This document shows, piece after piece, positions 45,163 to 59,109 of a stretch of DNA of 64,000 bases. Origin of the DNA: Pseudomaricurvus alkylphenolicus (GTDB lineage Bacteria > Pseudomonadota > Gammaproteobacteria > Pseudomonadales > Cellvibrionaceae); contig NZ_JAAQPI010000002.1 of NCBI RefSeq assembly GCF_011683955.1, positions 510,157-574,156 on the forward strand, in the 5' to 3' direction. The translations under genes were made by a program, and so were the position numbers. Position 1 is the stretch's first letter, and each line of letters begins with the position of its first letter. The notes beneath the pieces were generated by a model. The model was not told the DNA's origin. It worked only from the letters and a program-made list of their open reading frames with translations, and made no database searches.

Positions 45163-45585
45163 TTATCCCAGCTTCTTGCGAATGGCCTGGATGGTACGCA
45201 GCTGCGCAGCAGCTTCCGCCAATTGAGTGGCTGCACGGGAATAATCAAAGTCGCCGCTTTGATTCGCCAGTGCATGTTCAGCCTCACGCTTGGCTTCCAG
45301 AGCGGCTGCTTCATCCATATCGTCGGCACGAAGAGCAGTATCCGCCAGAACGCTTACCTGGTAGGGCTGAACCTCCAAATAACCGCCGGAAACGTAATAA
45401 ACCTCTTCAACTCCATCCTGTTTGATGACACGGATGGGACCTGGCTGCAAACCGGTGAGCAGGGGAGCGTGACCATAGGCAATACCCACGTCACCCTCAG
45501 TACCTGCGGCAATCACCATTTCCACCAGGCCGGAGAAGATCTCTTCTTCTGCGCTAACGATGTCACAGTGGACAGTCATAGCCAT
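45163..45585 (-). CDS. atpC: ATP synthase F1 subunit epsilon
   Basis: 140 residues (E. coli 139). It is part of the central stalk and an autoinhibitor of ATP hydrolysis. The N-terminal beta-sandwich has [33 protein letters not shown] (in parts), [16 protein letters not shown] and [20 protein letters not shown] (in parts). The C-terminal helices ([13 protein letters not shown]) follow. MAMTVH has two possible ATG starts, two codons apart. It is last in the operon, before the terminator. Confidence 0.97.
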   Translation of the reverse strand: MAMTVHCDIVSAEEEIFSGLVEMVIAAGTEGDVGIAYGHAPLLTGLQPGPIRVIKQDGVEEVYYVSGGYLEVQPYQVSVLADTALRADDMDEAAALEAKREAEHALANQSGDFDYSRAATQLAEAAAQLRTIQAIRKKLG

Positions 45586-45668
45586 ATCTCTTGCCTCTTT
45601 CGCGGCTGTGGATAATTCGTCAGTGTAAACATTAACAACTTATCCACAACCTGGCTTAAGGGAACGCC

Positions 45669-47075
<1,407 letters not shown>

Positions 47076-47091
47076 TCAATTACAAGCTCGA

Positions 47092-47952
47092 TCAAACCGC
47101 CGCGGCGCCACTTACGATCTCCGACAGTTCCTGCGTAATCGCAGCCTGACGGGCCTTGTTGTAAACAAGCTCCAGATCGTCAATCAGGTCACCCGCATTA
47201 TCGGTGGCGTTCTTCATCGCCAACATACGAGCAGCCATTTCACATGCGCCGTTCTCTACGACAGCCTGATACACTTGTGACTCAATGTAACGAGTTAACA
47301 AACCTTCGAGCAGCTCCGCTGCTTCTGGCTCGTACAAGTAATCCCAGCTGTGTTGCAGCTTTTCATCTTTGTCAGCCAGCAAAGGCAACAACTGCTGAAC
47401 AAATGGCTTCTGGGTCATGGTATTTACGAACTCATTACCCACAAGGAACAGTTGGTCAATCGTGCCATCAGCGTAGCTGTCGAGCATAATTTTCACGCTG
47501 CCGATCAGATCGGAAACGCTTGGATCTTCACCAAGATCGCGCACAGCAGCAACTACATTGCCGCCATAACTATTAAAGAAGGCGGCAGCCTTGGCGCCGA
47601 TCAGGCACAGGTCGATCTCGACTTCCTGATCGTGAAAACCTTTCATGTCGCGAATAGCGGCTTTGAACAGGTTAATGTTCAAACCACCACACAGGCCACG
47701 ATCGGTTGATACCAGAATAAAGCCAACGCGTTTGATTTCGCGCTGCTGCATAAACAAGTGCTTGTATTCCGGATTGGCGCTGGCAATGTGACCTACCACC
47801 GAGCGAATACGCTGGGCGTAAGGTTTACCAAGCTGCATGCGGTCTTGCGCTTTACGCATTTTACTCGCCGCGACCATTTCCATGGCGCTGGTGATTTTCT
47901 GCGTATTTTTAATACTCGTTATCTGAGTACGAATCTCTTTTCCGCTTGCCAT
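47092..47952 (-). CDS. atpG: ATP synthase F1 subunit gamma
   Basis: 286 residues (E. coli 287). It is the rotor shaft that couples proton flow to catalysis. It starts [36 protein letters not shown] (in parts) as in all homologues. The middle has [19 protein letters not shown] and [12 protein letters not shown], and the C-terminal helix ends [41 protein letters not shown] (in parts). It lies in the usual order between atpA and atpD. Confidence 0.98.
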   Translation of the reverse strand: MASGKEIRTQITSIKNTQKITSAMEMVAASKMRKAQDRMQLGKPYAQRIRSVVGHIASANPEYKHLFMQQREIKRVGFILVSTDRGLCGGLNINLFKAAIRDMKGFHDQEVEIDLCLIGAKAAAFFNSYGGNVVAAVRDLGEDPSVSDLIGSVKIMLDSYADGTIDQLFLVGNEFVNTMTQKPFVQQLLPLLADKDEKLQHSWDYLYEPEAAELLEGLLTRYIESQVYQAVVENGACEMAARMLAMKNATDNAGDLIDDLELVYNKARQAAITQELSEIVSGAAAV

Positions 47953-48026
47953 TACCGGTCCCCGAATAAATTCAAGTGAGTGTCATGACACCAGGGGCTT
48001 GCAATGCAAGCTCCCGGTGAGACCGC

Positions 48027-49571
48027 TTACCAAGTCTGGGTAGACTTGAATTTCTCCAGGGCCGCTTTGAAGCCGGACTCAATTTCATCATTGTAGTTAC
48101 CGGTTTCATTCACTTTCTTCATCAGTTCAGCGTGTTCGCTGTTCATGTAAGAAAGCAAGGCAGCTTCGAAATCACCAACTTTGGCGACGGCGACGTCTTG
48201 CAGGTGACCTTCGTTGGCGGCGTACAGAATCACACCCATTTCAGCAATGCTGAGAGGTGCGTACTGCTTCTGTTTCATCAACTCGGTTACGCGCTCACCG
48301 TGGTCCAACTGAGCCTTGGTGGCATCGTCCAGATCAGAAGCGAACTGAGAGAACGCCGCCAATTCACGGTACTGGGCCAGTGCGGTACGAATACCACCGG
48401 ACAGCTTCTTGATCACCTTGGTCTGGGCAGAACCACCCACACGGGATACGGAGATACCGGCGTTCATCGCAGGACGGATACCTGCGTTAAACATGTCGGT
48501 TTCCAGGAAGATCTGACCGTCAGTAATGGAGATTACGTTGGTCGGTACAAACGCGGATACGTCACCGGCCTGGGTTTCAATGATTGGCAGAGCAGTCAGA
48601 GAACCGGTCTCGCCTTTCACTTCACCGTTGGTGAACTTCTCGACGTATTCAGCATTAACGCGGGAGGCGCGCTCCAATAGACGTGAGTGCAAGTAGAATA
48701 CGTCACCAGGGTATGCTTCACGACCGGGCGGACGACGCAGCAGCAGGGAGATCTGGCGATACGCCCAAGCCTGCTTGGTCAGGTCGTCGTGCACAATCAG
48801 GGCATCCTGACCGCGATCACGGAAGTACTCACCCATGGTAGTGCCGGCAAACGGTGCCAGGAACTGCATGGCTGCAGGATCGGAGGCGGTAGCCGCGACA
48901 ACAATGGTGTGATCCATCGCGCCGTGCTCTTCCAGCTTACGCACTACGGAAGCGATAGAAGAAGCCTTCTGGCCAACCGCAACGTAGATACACTTAATGC
49001 CGGAGCCTTTCTGGTTGATGATGGCATCAACCGCAATGGCGGTTTTACCGGTCTGGCGGTCACCAATGATCAGCTCACGCTGGCCACGACCCACCGGTAC
49101 CATGGAGTCAACCGACTTCAGACCGAATTGAACCGGCTCGTCTACCGACTTACGGTCAATTACGCCTGGGGCGATTTTTTCGATGGCATCGGTTTTAGTG
49201 TTACCAATGGGGCCCTTACCGTCGATGGGGTTACCCAACGCGTCTACAACGCGACCGAGCAGCTCGTCACCAACAGGGACTTCCAGGATGCGGCCGGTGC
49301 ACTTACAGGTCTGGCCTTCGGCCACGCCTTCGTATTCACCCAGTACTACCGCACCAACACTGTTGCGCTCAAGGTTAAGTGCCATACCGTAGACACCACC
49401 TTCAAACTCGATCATTTCACCGTACATCACGTCTTCGAGACCGTGAATACGAATAATACCGTCAGTTACAGAAACGACGGTGCCCTCATTCTGGGCTTTG
49501 GCAGAGACATCGAGACCGTCGATGCGCTGCTTGATAATGTCACTGATTTCAGAAGGATTCAGTTGCTGCAT
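48027..49571 (-). CDS. atpA: ATP synthase F1 subunit alpha
   Basis: 514 residues (E. coli 513). It is the non-catalytic nucleotide-binding subunit of the F1 hexamer. It begins [20 protein letters not shown]. Walker A is [15 protein letters not shown] (about residues 167–181). Conserved [33 protein letters not shown]-type stretch (here [20 protein letters not shown] and onward) and the signature segment [17 protein letters not shown] are intact. It follows atpH by 37 bp. Confidence 0.98.
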   Translation of the reverse strand: MQQLNPSEISDIIKQRIDGLDVSAKAQNEGTVVSVTDGIIRIHGLEDVMYGEMIEFEGGVYGMALNLERNSVGAVVLGEYEGVAEGQTCKCTGRILEVPVGDELLGRVVDALGNPIDGKGPIGNTKTDAIEKIAPGVIDRKSVDEPVQFGLKSVDSMVPVGRGQRELIIGDRQTGKTAIAVDAIINQKGSGIKCIYVAVGQKASSIASVVRKLEEHGAMDHTIVVAATASDPAAMQFLAPFAGTTMGEYFRDRGQDALIVHDDLTKQAWAYRQISLLLRRPPGREAYPGDVFYLHSRLLERASRVNAEYVEKFTNGEVKGETGSLTALPIIETQAGDVSAFVPTNVISITDGQIFLETDMFNAGIRPAMNAGISVSRVGGSAQTKVIKKLSGGIRTALAQYRELAAFSQFASDLDDATKAQLDHGERVTELMKQKQYAPLSIAEMGVILYAANEGHLQDVAVAKVGDFEAALLSYMNSEHAELMKKVNETGNYNDEIESGFKAALEKFKSTQTW

Positions 49572-49608
49572 GCTCTGTTCCTCAATTCCTATTCGGCCGC
49601 GGGCCGAA

Positions 49609-50145
49609 TCAGGAGTTCATTGCTTCGGCGAGCTTGGCCAGACGACCTCGCACCGAACCGTCGATCACTGTGTCGCCTGCACGTACCAGGGCGCCACCCA
49701 GAATGGCTTTGTCCACACTGGAGGACAGAGTCACTTCGCGGTTCAGCTTGGCACTCAGTGCCTTCGCCAATTTATCTTGCAATTCGCCGGATAGTTCGAA
49801 CGCTGTGGTCACTTCCACATCGACGGACTGTTCGCGCTGGGCCTTGTGCTGTTCGTACAGTGCCTGGATTTCAGGCAGCAGTGCCAAACGCCCATTCATG
49901 GCCAGTGCGGACACCAGATTGGCTGCCTTCTCGTTGAGCTCCTCACCGCACACCTCAACAAAAGCCTTGGCTTTGTTATCGGCGGTCAGGCTCGGAGAAG
50001 ACAGGGCCTTGATCATTCCGTCCTGCTGCGACACCGCAGCAGCAAGCGCTAACATGTCAGACCACTTTTGCAAGTCGCCAGCCGCATCGGCAAATTCAAA
50101 TGCGGCCTTGGCGTAAGGTCTGGCTAGAGTAGTAAGTTCGGCCAT
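49609..50145 (-). CDS. atpH: ATP synthase F1 subunit delta
   Basis: 178 residues (E. coli 177). It joins the peripheral stalk to the crown of F1. The N-terminus is [19 protein letters not shown], and the C-terminal signature is [39 protein letters not shown] (in parts; [18 protein letters not shown] is diagnostic). It lies 12 bp after atpF. Confidence 0.97.
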   Translation of the reverse strand: MAELTTLARPYAKAAFEFADAAGDLQKWSDMLALAAAVSQQDGMIKALSSPSLTADNKAKAFVEVCGEELNEKAANLVSALAMNGRLALLPEIQALYEQHKAQREQSVDVEVTTAFELSGELQDKLAKALSAKLNREVTLSSSVDKAILGGALVRAGDTVIDGSVRGRLAKLAEAMNS

Positions 50146-50157
50146 GATTTACCTCAC

Positions 50158-50628
50158 TTACAGTTCGGCGGCTAACTGGTTTACCAGCTCGCTGTTAGCG
50201 TTTTCGTCGATGGACGCGCCCAGTACCTTTTCAGCACCGGCCAGCGCCAGAACAGCAACCTTGCCACGCAATTCTTCTTTAGCGCGGTTAACTTCCTGCT
50301 CAATTTGTGCCTCAGCCGCAGCTTTCAGACGGTTGCCTTCGGCAACGGCCTGGTCCTTAGCTTCTTCAACAATCTGGTTAGCACGCTTGTTAGCCTGCTC
50401 AATAATGGCTGCTGCTTCTTCTTTGGCTTCACGGAGTTGAGCGGTGGCTTTTTTCTGAGCCAGCTCAAGATCCTTATCAGCACGATCAGCAGCTTCCAGA
50501 CCATCGGCGATTTTCTTTTCACGCTCTTCCATAATGGACATAAGCGCAGGCCAGACGAACTTCATGCAGAACCACACGAAGAACGCAAACGAGATCGTTT
50601 GGCCAATCAAAGTCAAATTAATGTTCAC
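50158..50628 (-). CDS. atpF: ATP synthase Fo subunit b
   Basis: 156 residues, same as E. coli. It starts [20 protein letters not shown] with a single membrane helix (about residues 7–28). A long charged, Ala/Glu/Lys-rich helix follows ([30 protein letters not shown], in parts), forming the dimeric peripheral stalk. It lies in the usual place between atpE and atpH. Confidence 0.97.
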   Translation of the reverse strand: MNINLTLIGQTISFAFFVWFCMKFVWPALMSIMEEREKKIADGLEAADRADKDLELAQKKATAQLREAKEEAAAIIEQANKRANQIVEEAKDQAVAEGNRLKAAAEAQIEQEVNRAKEELRGKVAVLALAGAEKVLGASIDENANSELVNQLAAEL

Positions 50629-50678
50629 ACCGACACCTCATTGTTCTTTAAGGAAAGGTTATAAAGACAGAGGTGTTA

Positions 50679-50942
<264 letters not shown>

Positions 50943-51011
50943 TCAAAGGTTTAAAGGTTTAAAGGTTGAAGTTAAAAGTAAATCTTTTACCGCTGACTCT
51001 GTGAGCGGAGC

Positions 51012-51932
<921 letters not shown>

Positions 51933-52013
51933 TTAAAAACCGTCTCCGATCGGGAAACCGGGCTTTTAAAACTTCTTAAAATACGTCAACCGCGATTGGG
52001 GAATGGACGTTCG

Positions 52014-52448
52014 CTATTGCCGGACCGCGCGGGCCACCAACCACCACTGCAGGATCAGCATCAACAGATAGCCTGAGAACAGTGCCAGCGGGCGCAGCTG
52101 GGTCAGGCCGGCGAATGCACAGCCAAATCCCACGAGCGTCAACAGGAATTTCCCGGTTTCCCCACGGTAAAATGAGCGTGCTATCTGATTGGAGGCCCGT
52201 GCCCCCATGTAGCGAAAGGCGTAAAGGGTGAAATAGAGATGTGGAATGACCGCTATCAGACCACCCGCGAGTAGCGAGACGGCCAGGTTCGTGTTAACCA
52301 CCGTCAGGCATGCGCTCACTGGCACCAGACAGGCCAGCTGAATCACTGCAACTCTGAAGACGGGAGGTCGTTTTATGCTAGCCAAGGCGGACTTCTCTGG
52401 TATCGCTCCGGGCCAACACTCCGTTAGCTCTGCACCTTTACACCCCAT
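52014..52448 (-). CDS. atpI: ATP synthase assembly-associated protein I (AtpI-like)
   Basis: 144 residues with four hydrophobic segments (about residues 32–50, 55–78, 98–118, 122–140). It leads the atp operon, and the pattern FRVAVIQLACLVPVSA...LLAGGLIAVIPHLYFTLYAFRYMGAR (in parts) resembles AtpI proteins, which help assemble the c ring in some species. The ATG at 52448 has no strong ribosome site; the real start may be internal, near the IKRPPVF segment. Confidence 0.82.
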   Translation of the reverse strand: MGCKGAELTECWPGAIPEKSALASIKRPPVFRVAVIQLACLVPVSACLTVVNTNLAVSLLAGGLIAVIPHLYFTLYAFRYMGARASNQIARSFYRGETGKFLLTLVGFGCAFAGLTQLRPLALFSGYLLMLILQWWLVARAVRQ

Positions 52449-52630
52449 TTTCGGCTCATTTTGCCATCAAATCGGGCGACGCGAATTATAGGGGGTAGGT
52501 GCGTGTCAATCAACTGAAATCAAGGGCTGACAAGCCCAATGATGTAAGAATATACGCCGTATGAACTACGATCACCTTCGATAGTGAACGGGGGAACACA
52601 CTATCTGGTGCTCCAGGCCATCCAAACACA

Positions 52631-53530
52631 CTAGGGCTTGTAGCCAAGCTGGCTGAGGATACTTTGCAGCTCGGTGTCGTTGCGATAGTTCAAAACCAAT
52701 TTTCCCTTGCCTTTGGCGCCCTGGGAAATGGACACAGCGACTCCCACCTGGCGACTGAGCGATTCCTGTAGCTTATCCAGATCGGGATTGGACGGGGATG
52801 CCGCTTTGACACTGGGTTGAGCCTGTTGAATTTTGCGCACCAAAGCTTCTGTCTGGCGCACAGATAACCCCTTGGCCACAACCTGGCGAGCGATGGACTT
52901 TTGTTCATCGGCCTCAAGCGACAACATCGATCTGGCATGCCCCATTTCCAGGTCACCGTGCTCAAGCATGGTCTTAACGTCTTCAGTGAGGGAGATCAGG
53001 CGTAACAGATTGGTTACTGTGGTTCTGGATTTGCCAACGGCCTTGGCGACCTCCTGATGAGTCAATTCAAACTCATCCTGAAGACGTTTCAGGGCAAGGG
53101 CCTCTTCCATGGGATTAAGGTCTTCGCGCTGAATGTTCTCGATGAGCGCCATGGCGATGGCGGCTTCATCGGAAACCTCTCTAATAACACAGGGAATGGT
53201 GTCCAGCCCCGCCAATTGAGTAGCGCGCCAACGCCGCTCTCCGGCGATGATTTCGTACTGATCAGCACCAACCGAACGCACCACAATCGGCTGCATAACC
53301 CCTTGCGCCCGAATGGAATCGGCCAATTCTTCCAGTGCTTCGGGGTGGATATCCCGGCGAGGCTGGTATTTGCCTCTCTGAATAGCGGTTACAGGCAGCT
53401 CTGCCAGCCTGCCATCGCCCCCTTCCTCAGGGGAGGTCACTGCAGCGATGGCCTCACTGGCATTGGTTCCGCTTGCGCCACCCAAGAGGGCGTCGAGTCC
53501 ACGTCCCAATCCTTTTCGTTTTGCTGCCAT
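52631..53530 (-). CDS. parB: Chromosome partitioning protein ParB
   Basis: 299 residues (P. aeruginosa about 290). It starts MAAKRKGLGRGLDALLGG. The CTPase/ParB domain has the GERRWRATQLAGLDTIPCVIR signature (in parts), PMEEALALKRLQDEF and the HTH HQEVAKAVGKSRTTVTNLLRL (in parts). The C-terminal dimerisation region ends YRNDTELQSILSQLGYKP. It binds parS sites near the origin and spreads along DNA. No intact parS was seen in this window. It follows parA by 85 bp. Confidence 0.96.
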   Translation of the reverse strand: MAAKRKGLGRGLDALLGGASGTNASEAIAAVTSPEEGGDGRLAELPVTAIQRGKYQPRRDIHPEALEELADSIRAQGVMQPIVVRSVGADQYEIIAGERRWRATQLAGLDTIPCVIREVSDEAAIAMALIENIQREDLNPMEEALALKRLQDEFELTHQEVAKAVGKSRTTVTNLLRLISLTEDVKTMLEHGDLEMGHARSMLSLEADEQKSIARQVVAKGLSVRQTEALVRKIQQAQPSVKAASPSNPDLDKLQESLSRQVGVAVSISQGAKGKGKLVLNYRNDTELQSILSQLGYKP

Positions 53531-53615
53531 GATGTTGTTTGTTCCTGTTTTTGCGACGCTCGCTTGGGCTTGGCGCCAGCGTTTGTTCTAGGGTTAGCTT
53601 GATGTTCAGATTGGC

Positions 53616-54404
53616 TCAAGCACCAACAGCTGTGGGCTGGGCTTCATGGCGACGCAGAATTTCTCCAGCCAGCGCCAGATAGGCGATAGCCCCTTTTGAC
53701 TGGCGGTCGTAGGCAAGCGCCGGCTGTCCAAAACTGGGGGCCTCTGCCAGACGCACATTGCGAGGCACACAGGTGCGGTAGAGACGGTCGCCAAAATAAT
53801 CGCTCAATTGAGCGGAAACGTCGTTGGTCAAGCTGTTGCGCGGATCATACATTGTCCGCAGGATGCCTTCGATGACCAATTGCGGATTGAGAACAGACTG
53901 AATCTGGTTGATGGTGTTAATCAGTGCCGACAACCCTTCCAATGCATAGTACTCACACTGCATGGGGATAATCACGCCATCACAGGCGGCAAGAGCATTG
54001 AGGGTCAGCATATTGAGGGATGGCGGGCAGTCGACGATGACGTAATCATAGTCATCATCGACCAGGTCCAGCGCTTTGCGCAGGCGGATTTCCTTGTGAT
54101 CCAGCGACAACATTTCCACTTCCGCAGCGGTGAGGTCACCATTGGCGGGAAGAACATCGTATTTGCCCGAGGGAGATTCTACGGTGGCGTCTTCCGGTTT
54201 GCAGGCACCAACCAGCACTTCATAAACCGACAGATCCAGAGCGTTTTTGTCAACACCACTACCCATGGTGGCATTGCCCTGAGGATCCAGATCAACCAGC
54301 AGAACCCGCTTTTTGGTCGCCGCCAGAGAGGCTGCCAGGTTAACGCACGTGGTGGTCTTGCCGACTCCCCCTTTTTGGTTGGCGATGGCGTATTTTCTGC
54401 TCAA
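53616..54404 (-). CDS. parA: Chromosome partitioning ATPase ParA (Soj)
   Basis: 262 residues from a TTG start at 54404, preceded by AGGA at ideal 7-nt spacing. The protein starts (M)SRKYAIANQKGGVGKTTTCVNLA (in parts) with the deviant Walker A KGGVGKTT. Other motifs are VLLVDLDPQGNATMGSGVD, VIVDCPPSLNMLTLNAL and IIPMQCEYYALEGLSALI. Longer in-frame starts (to 54476) add a non-family N-terminus. It partners ParB for segregation and lies 86 bp after rsmG. Confidence 0.96.
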   Translation of the reverse strand: MSRKYAIANQKGGVGKTTTCVNLAASLAATKKRVLLVDLDPQGNATMGSGVDKNALDLSVYEVLVGACKPEDATVESPSGKYDVLPANGDLTAAEVEMLSLDHKEIRLRKALDLVDDDYDYVIVDCPPSLNMLTLNALAACDGVIIPMQCEYYALEGLSALINTINQIQSVLNPQLVIEGILRTMYDPRNSLTNDVSAQLSDYFGDRLYRTCVPRNVRLAEAPSFGQPALAYDRQSKGAIAYLALAGEILRRHEAQPTAVGA

Positions 54405-54490
54405 GTTCGTGTCCTGCTTTGATGTCACTCTGGATGGAACGCCCTTGCACCAATTTGGCGCATCCATATGCACCATGGGCGTTACCGCGT

Positions 54491-55135
54491 TTATTCGCCG
54501 GCGGTTATTACCAGCAAATGACGCTCGCCTTCTTCGTTGGGAACCTGCAAGGGGTAAGAATCAGAAACCTTATAGCTTTTTTCCAGTGCACTCAACTCAT
54601 CGTTGGGGTAGATCCCTTTCATGGCGTAAAAGACACCACCGGGATCAAGCAGGTGATGGCAGCCCGTGACCATGTCCTCAAGGCTGGCAAAGGCCCGGCT
54701 GATCACGCCATCAAAGAGCTCCGGGGGCTGAAAACGCTCCACACGGGTGTTCACGACATCCACATTGGCCAGATTTAACTCAGTTTTCACCTGAAACAAA
54801 AAACGGGTTTTTTTGCCATTGCTGTCGAGCAGCGTGAAACTCCGTTCGGGGAACATAATGGCCAGCGGGATACCTGGCAAACCACCTCCGGTGCCCACAT
54901 CTATCAGCCGTCGACCAGAAATGTAGGGCACGACACTGAGGCTATCGAGCAGGTGACGCCCCAGCATTTGCTCAATATCGCGAATAGCGGACAAATTGTA
55001 GGTCCGGTTCCACTTGTCGAACAATTTGAGATAGGCCAAGAGCTGATCGCACTGTTGGTCGCTCAGATTGACATCCATTTTGGCGGCGCCCTTGAGGAGC
55101 CGCGTGCGCAGAACGCTTTCGTCCACTTGAGTCAC
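54491..55135 (-). CDS. rsmG: 16S rRNA (guanine-N7) methyltransferase RsmG
   Basis: 214 residues (E. coli 207). It methylates N7 of G527 in 16S rRNA. SAM-binding motif: [20 protein letters not shown] (in parts; [14 protein letters not shown]). Other signatures are [39 protein letters not shown] and [13 protein letters not shown]. The GTG start overlaps the mnmG TGA as GTGA, so the two are coupled, as in E. coli gidAB. Confidence 0.97.
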   Translation of the reverse strand: MTQVDESVLRTRLLKGAAKMDVNLSDQQCDQLLAYLKLFDKWNRTYNLSAIRDIEQMLGRHLLDSLSVVPYISGRRLIDVGTGGGLPGIPLAIMFPERSFTLLDSNGKKTRFLFQVKTELNLANVDVVNTRVERFQPPELFDGVISRAFASLEDMVTGCHHLLDPGGVFYAMKGIYPNDELSALEKSYKVSDSYPLQVPNEEGERHLLVITAGE

Positions 55136-57021
55136 ACTGCCGCCTGCTTTTTCAACAACCCATGTTTCTTCAGGTAGATCAGCAGCAGTGACACCGCGGC
55201 AGGGGTGACGCCCTGAATCCGAGATGCCCTGGCCAGCGTCTCAGGGCGGGCCGCAATGAGCTTTTGCTTCACTTCGTTGGAAAGACCTTCCACCGCGTCA
55301 AAATCAAAATCCGCCGGAATCGCTGTGTTTTCGTGTTGGCGCAAACGCTGGATATCATCCTGCTGGCGCTCAATGTATCCCGCGTATTTTGCGTCAATCT
55401 GAACCTGCTCCCTGACTTGAGGGTCTGCCTGAGCCTCTCCCTTGAGAGATGCCAGGTCATCATAGGTCAACTCGGGACGCTTAAGCAGGTCGAAAAGGCT
55501 GTATTCGCGAGTCAGCTTAGAAGTCAGTTTGGGTTCCAGGCTGGCCGCCTCTGGGCTGCCGGCCTGAACCCAGGTGTCTTTGAGGCGTTGCTGTTCCAAT
55601 GCAATGGATTCTCGTTTTTCGCAGAAATAGGCCCATCGGGCATCGTCGATCAGTCCCAGCTCCCGGCCTTTTTCGGTCAATCTCAAATCGGCATTGTCTT
55701 CACGCAGCAGTAACCGGTATTCGGCACGGCTGGTAAACATGCGATAGGGCTCTTGAGTCCCCATGGTAATCAGATCATCGACCAGCACGCCAATATAGGC
55801 TTCATCGCGTCTGGGACACCAGTGTTCCAGATCTTTGGCTCTCAATGCCGCATTTGCTCCTGCCAACAACCCTTGTGCGCCAGCTTCTTCGTAGCCCGTA
55901 GTTCCATTGATTTGCCCTGCGAAGTAAAGGCCATCGACATGCTTGTTTTCGAGGCTGTACTTCAGATCTCTGGGATCAAAGAAGTCATATTCAATGGCGT
56001 AACCGGGGCGAGTAATGTGGGCATTTTCGAACCCCTTGATGGAATGAACCAGATCCAGCTGCACATCAAATGGCAAGCTGGTGGATATCCCATTGGGATA
56101 GAGTTCGTGGGTGGTCAGGCCCTCAGGCTCAATAAATACCTGATGGGAGTTTTTATCAGAGAACCGATGGACCTTGTCTTCCACCGATGGGCAATAGCGC
56201 GGACCGACACCATCGATCACGCCCGTGTACATCGGAGAACGGTCAAGGCCAGCGCGAATAATGTCGTGGGTTCTGTCGTTGGTGTGGGTGATCCAACAGC
56301 ATACCTGGCGAGGATGATCTTCAACTTTACCCAGGTAGGACATCACTGGTTCAGGAGTATCACCAAATTGCTGCTCAAGCCCCTCAAAGTTGACGCTGCG
56401 GGCATCAATTCTTGGGGGAGTGCCTGTCTTGAGGCGATCCACGGTCAGTGGCAGTTCCCTGAGGCGTTGGGCCAGAGCAATGGATGGTGGATCTCCCGCC
56501 CGCCCACCGGAGTGATTTTCCAGGCCGATGTGGATTTTCCCTCCCAGAAAAGTCCCCACAGTCAGAACCACAGCCGGTGCAAAGAAGCGCAGTCCCATCT
56601 GGGTGACTACACCACGAACCTGCTGACCTTCAACGATTAAATCATCTGCTGCCTGCTGAAAGATATCCAGGTTTGGTTGGTTCTCCAGTGTTTCACGAAT
56701 TGCGGCTTTGTACAGGACACGGTCAGCCTGAGCACGGGTCGCTCTTACCGCTGGGCCTTTTCGAGCATTCAAGACACGAAATTGAATACCCCCTCGATCT
56801 GTCGCCAGGGCCATGGCGCCGCCTAGAGCATCGATCTCTTTGACCAGGTGACTTTTGCCTATGCCCCCAATGGCAGGGTTACAGCTCATTTGCCCGAGTG
56901 TTTCGATGTTGTGGGTCAACAGGAGAGTTTTACAGCCCATCCGTGCCGCTGCCAGACAAGCCTCTGTGCCCGCGTGGCCACCGCCAATCACAATAACATC
57001 GTAGTGCTTCGGGTAATCCAT
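55132..57021 (-). CDS. mnmG: tRNA U34 carboxymethylaminomethyl-modifying enzyme MnmG
   Basis: 629 residues, same as E. coli (formerly GidA). It binds FAD and modifies wobble uridine with MnmE. The FAD motif [20 protein letters not shown] is near the N-terminus. The family segments [27 protein letters not shown] (in parts), [11 protein letters not shown] and [27 protein letters not shown] (in parts) follow. It is separated from mnmE by a 637-bp region that contains a candidate replication origin. Confidence 0.98.
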   Translation of the reverse strand: MDYPKHYDVIVIGGGHAGTEACLAAARMGCKTLLLTHNIETLGQMSCNPAIGGIGKSHLVKEIDALGGAMALATDRGGIQFRVLNARKGPAVRATRAQADRVLYKAAIRETLENQPNLDIFQQAADDLIVEGQQVRGVVTQMGLRFFAPAVVLTVGTFLGGKIHIGLENHSGGRAGDPPSIALAQRLRELPLTVDRLKTGTPPRIDARSVNFEGLEQQFGDTPEPVMSYLGKVEDHPRQVCCWITHTNDRTHDIIRAGLDRSPMYTGVIDGVGPRYCPSVEDKVHRFSDKNSHQVFIEPEGLTTHELYPNGISTSLPFDVQLDLVHSIKGFENAHITRPGYAIEYDFFDPRDLKYSLENKHVDGLYFAGQINGTTGYEEAGAQGLLAGANAALRAKDLEHWCPRRDEAYIGVLVDDLITMGTQEPYRMFTSRAEYRLLLREDNADLRLTEKGRELGLIDDARWAYFCEKRESIALEQQRLKDTWVQAGSPEAASLEPKLTSKLTREYSLFDLLKRPELTYDDLASLKGEAQADPQVREQVQIDAKYAGYIERQQDDIQRLRQHENTAIPADFDFDAVEGLSNEVKQKLIAARPETLARASRIQGVTPAAVSLLLIYLKKHGLLKKQAAV

Positions 57022-57109
57022 GTTTGATTCTCAAGAGGGAGCGAAAAAAAGGCCGCACATTATATGTCGCGTTTGTGAGTTGTTCAAAATTCCAGCGGAG
57101 TTTTTTTAC

Positions 57110-57540
57110 ATGGAGACTTATTCAACTTAAGAGAATAAAAAGATAAATATATGAATTAGAGATATAAGTATGTTTATTGTTGTTTTATATAGGCTCGCAT
57201 TTATCTGTTGATAACCCATTAAAGTCCTTTAATTACAAGAGGTTAAAGAATTCATAAGTGCTGCATGCAGGCGGTATTATATGATCAAAAACTGATGGAA
57301 AGCTGCTGATGAAAAGTGCGGTTATACACAGAGAGACACAATTCCATGGTTATCCACATTTTTGCTCCCGGATTTTACTCACGCTATTCCCGGGGTTTTC
57401 CACAGGACAGGGGAGTCGATGGTGCAAAACTCTTAAATTTCATTAAGTTATGGGATAAAGTTGTGAGTAATTGTGGATAAAAGCGGTAACTTAGGTTTCC
57501 CAGCGTATGAAAAGTCTGAATAGTTTTATCCACAACCCCT
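57110..57540. other. Candidate chromosomal replication origin (oriC)
   Basis: The 637-bp mnmG–mnmE gap (57022–57658) has no gene. It carries an AT-rich stretch (about 57110–57200) and a cluster of DnaA-type 9-mers: TTATCAACA on the minus strand at 57206–57214; TTATACACA at 57322–57330; TTATCCACA at 57350–57358; TTTTCCACA (one mismatch) at 57396–57404; TTATCCACA on the minus strand at 57472–57480; and TTATCCACA at 57526–57534. This density beside an AT-rich possible unwinding element is typical of oriC, and in E. coli oriC also borders mnmG. Confidence 0.75.
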
Positions 57541-57658
57541 TGGTAACCGCCTTTCGTGTCTTTGATTTCAAGAAATGGGGACAAGTGTAAGCCACCAGGC
57601 AATTCGCCTGGCAGACCGAGGTGTAACAAAATCCGGGGAAATCAGGGAGTCTGGGAAA

Positions 57659-59047
57659 TTATTTCCCGATGCAAAAGCTCGAAAAGATACGCCCTAATAA
57701 TTCATCCGGAGTGAATTGCCCGGTGATCTCGCCCAGGGCGTTTTGTGCCTGGCGGAGATCTTCAGCCAGAAGTTCACCCGCACCCATCACCTGAAGCTGC
57801 TGCTGGCCGGTCAGCAGTAACTGTTGCGCTCGATCCAGAGCATCCAGATGCCGACGGCGTGCGGTGAATCCACCTTCAGTGGTACCGGTGAAACCCATGC
57901 ACTGTTTAAGGTGCTCTTTGAGTTTGTCTATACCATCGCCGGATTTGGCGGAGAGCATCAATACTGGGTTTTCTCCGTCCATGTTCAGATCATTGACCTG
58001 GAAACCGGGTTGCAGGCTGAGGTCGCTTTTGTTCAGTACTAGTGTCAGATGCGAAGTGTCTTCGAGCTCGTTGACGAACTCCGGCCAGATCTGTCGGGCA
58101 TCTTTTGAGTCGGTAGTGGTGGAATCCACCACCATTAAAATGCGGTCGGCACGTCGGATTTCCTGCCAGGCGCGTTCAATGCCGATCTGCTCCACTTCAT
58201 CCGGACTCTCTCTGAGTCCGGCAGTGTCGATAATATGCAGAGGCATGCCATCGATATGAATATGTTCCCGCAGGACATCACGGGTGGTTCCTTCAATATG
58301 AGTTACAATGGCGCTGTCGCGTCCGGACAGGGCGTTCAGCAAGCTGGATTTGCCCGCATTGGGCCGTCCGGCAATCACAACGCTCATGCCTTCTCGCATA
58401 AGTGCCCCTTGTCGAGCCTGCGTTTTTACCTGTAGCAGTTGTTCCAAAACCTGTGACAGGTCACTGGCAACTTTGCCATCGGCAAGAAAATCGATCTCTT
58501 CCTCTGGAAAATCGATTGCCGCTTCCACATAGATTCTGAGCTGAATCAGCGCCTCAACCAGTTTGCCAATCTCATTGGAAAAAGCCCCCTGTAGAGAGTG
58601 AAGTGCATTGCGTGCAGCCTGCTCAGTAGAGGCATCAATCAGATCAGCGATGGCCTCAGCCTGGGCGAGATCCATCTTGTCATTGAGAAAAGCACGCTCT
58701 GAGAACTCACCTGGAGCAGCCATACGTGCTCCCAGCTGCAATACGCGACGCAAAAGGCAATCCAGTATCACCGGACCACCGTGGCCCTGCAGCTCAAGTA
58801 CATCTTCACCAGTAAAGGAATTTGGAGCGGGAAAGAAGAGGGCGAGCCCTTCGTCCAGTGCCTCACCGCTGGCATCCAGAAATGGACCATAGTGGGCTTT
58901 TCTGGGGCTGAGATCCTGAGACACCATTTCGCGAGCGATGGCACCAGCCCCTGGCCCGGAAACCCTGACGATACCAACGCCTCCTTTTCCGGGGGCGGTG
59001 GCTATAGCGGCAATGGTGTCGGTAGTGTTGGACAGGGACTGTGTCAT
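57659..59047 (-). CDS. mnmE: tRNA U34-modifying GTPase MnmE
   Basis: 462 residues (E. coli 454). The N-terminal domain binds folate ([22 protein letters not shown], in parts). A helical domain is followed by a G domain with G1 [17 protein letters not shown]2 [11 protein letters not shown]3 DTAGLRES and G4 NKSD. The C-terminus ends FCIGK, carrying the catalytic cysteine. It works with MnmG on wobble uridine. It lies on the far side of the candidate oriC from mnmG. Confidence 0.98.
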   Translation of the reverse strand: MTQSLSNTTDTIAAIATAPGKGGVGIVRVSGPGAGAIAREMVSQDLSPRKAHYGPFLDASGEALDEGLALFFPAPNSFTGEDVLELQGHGGPVILDCLLRRVLQLGARMAAPGEFSERAFLNDKMDLAQAEAIADLIDASTEQAARNALHSLQGAFSNEIGKLVEALIQLRIYVEAAIDFPEEEIDFLADGKVASDLSQVLEQLLQVKTQARQGALMREGMSVVIAGRPNAGKSSLLNALSGRDSAIVTHIEGTTRDVLREHIHIDGMPLHIIDTAGLRESPDEVEQIGIERAWQEIRRADRILMVVDSTTTDSKDARQIWPEFVNELEDTSHLTLVLNKSDLSLQPGFQVNDLNMDGENPVLMLSAKSGDGIDKLKEHLKQCMGFTGTTEGGFTARRRHLDALDRAQQLLLTGQQQLQVMGAGELLAEDLRQAQNALGEITGQFTPDELLGRIFSSFCIGK

Positions 59048-59109
59048 AGCAGGCTCTATAAGCGGGTGTTGTCTGAAGTTTTATTGTGTCGGATCGTGGC
59101 GACAGTCGC

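Noticed and set aside
52595-52633. AACACACTA direct repeat near the parB stop
   Set aside because: One copy overlaps the parB stop codon, and there is no other sign of function.
56690-56706. TGTTTCACG, a possible half of the parS site TGTTTCACGTGAAACA
   Set aside because: Only the left half matches; the right half (AATTGCG) does not, and it lies inside mnmG. I found no complete parS in the window.
57384-57629. 81-codon minus-strand open frame in the mnmG–mnmE gap
   Set aside because: It overlaps DnaA boxes and has no recognisable motif; the region is better explained as an origin.
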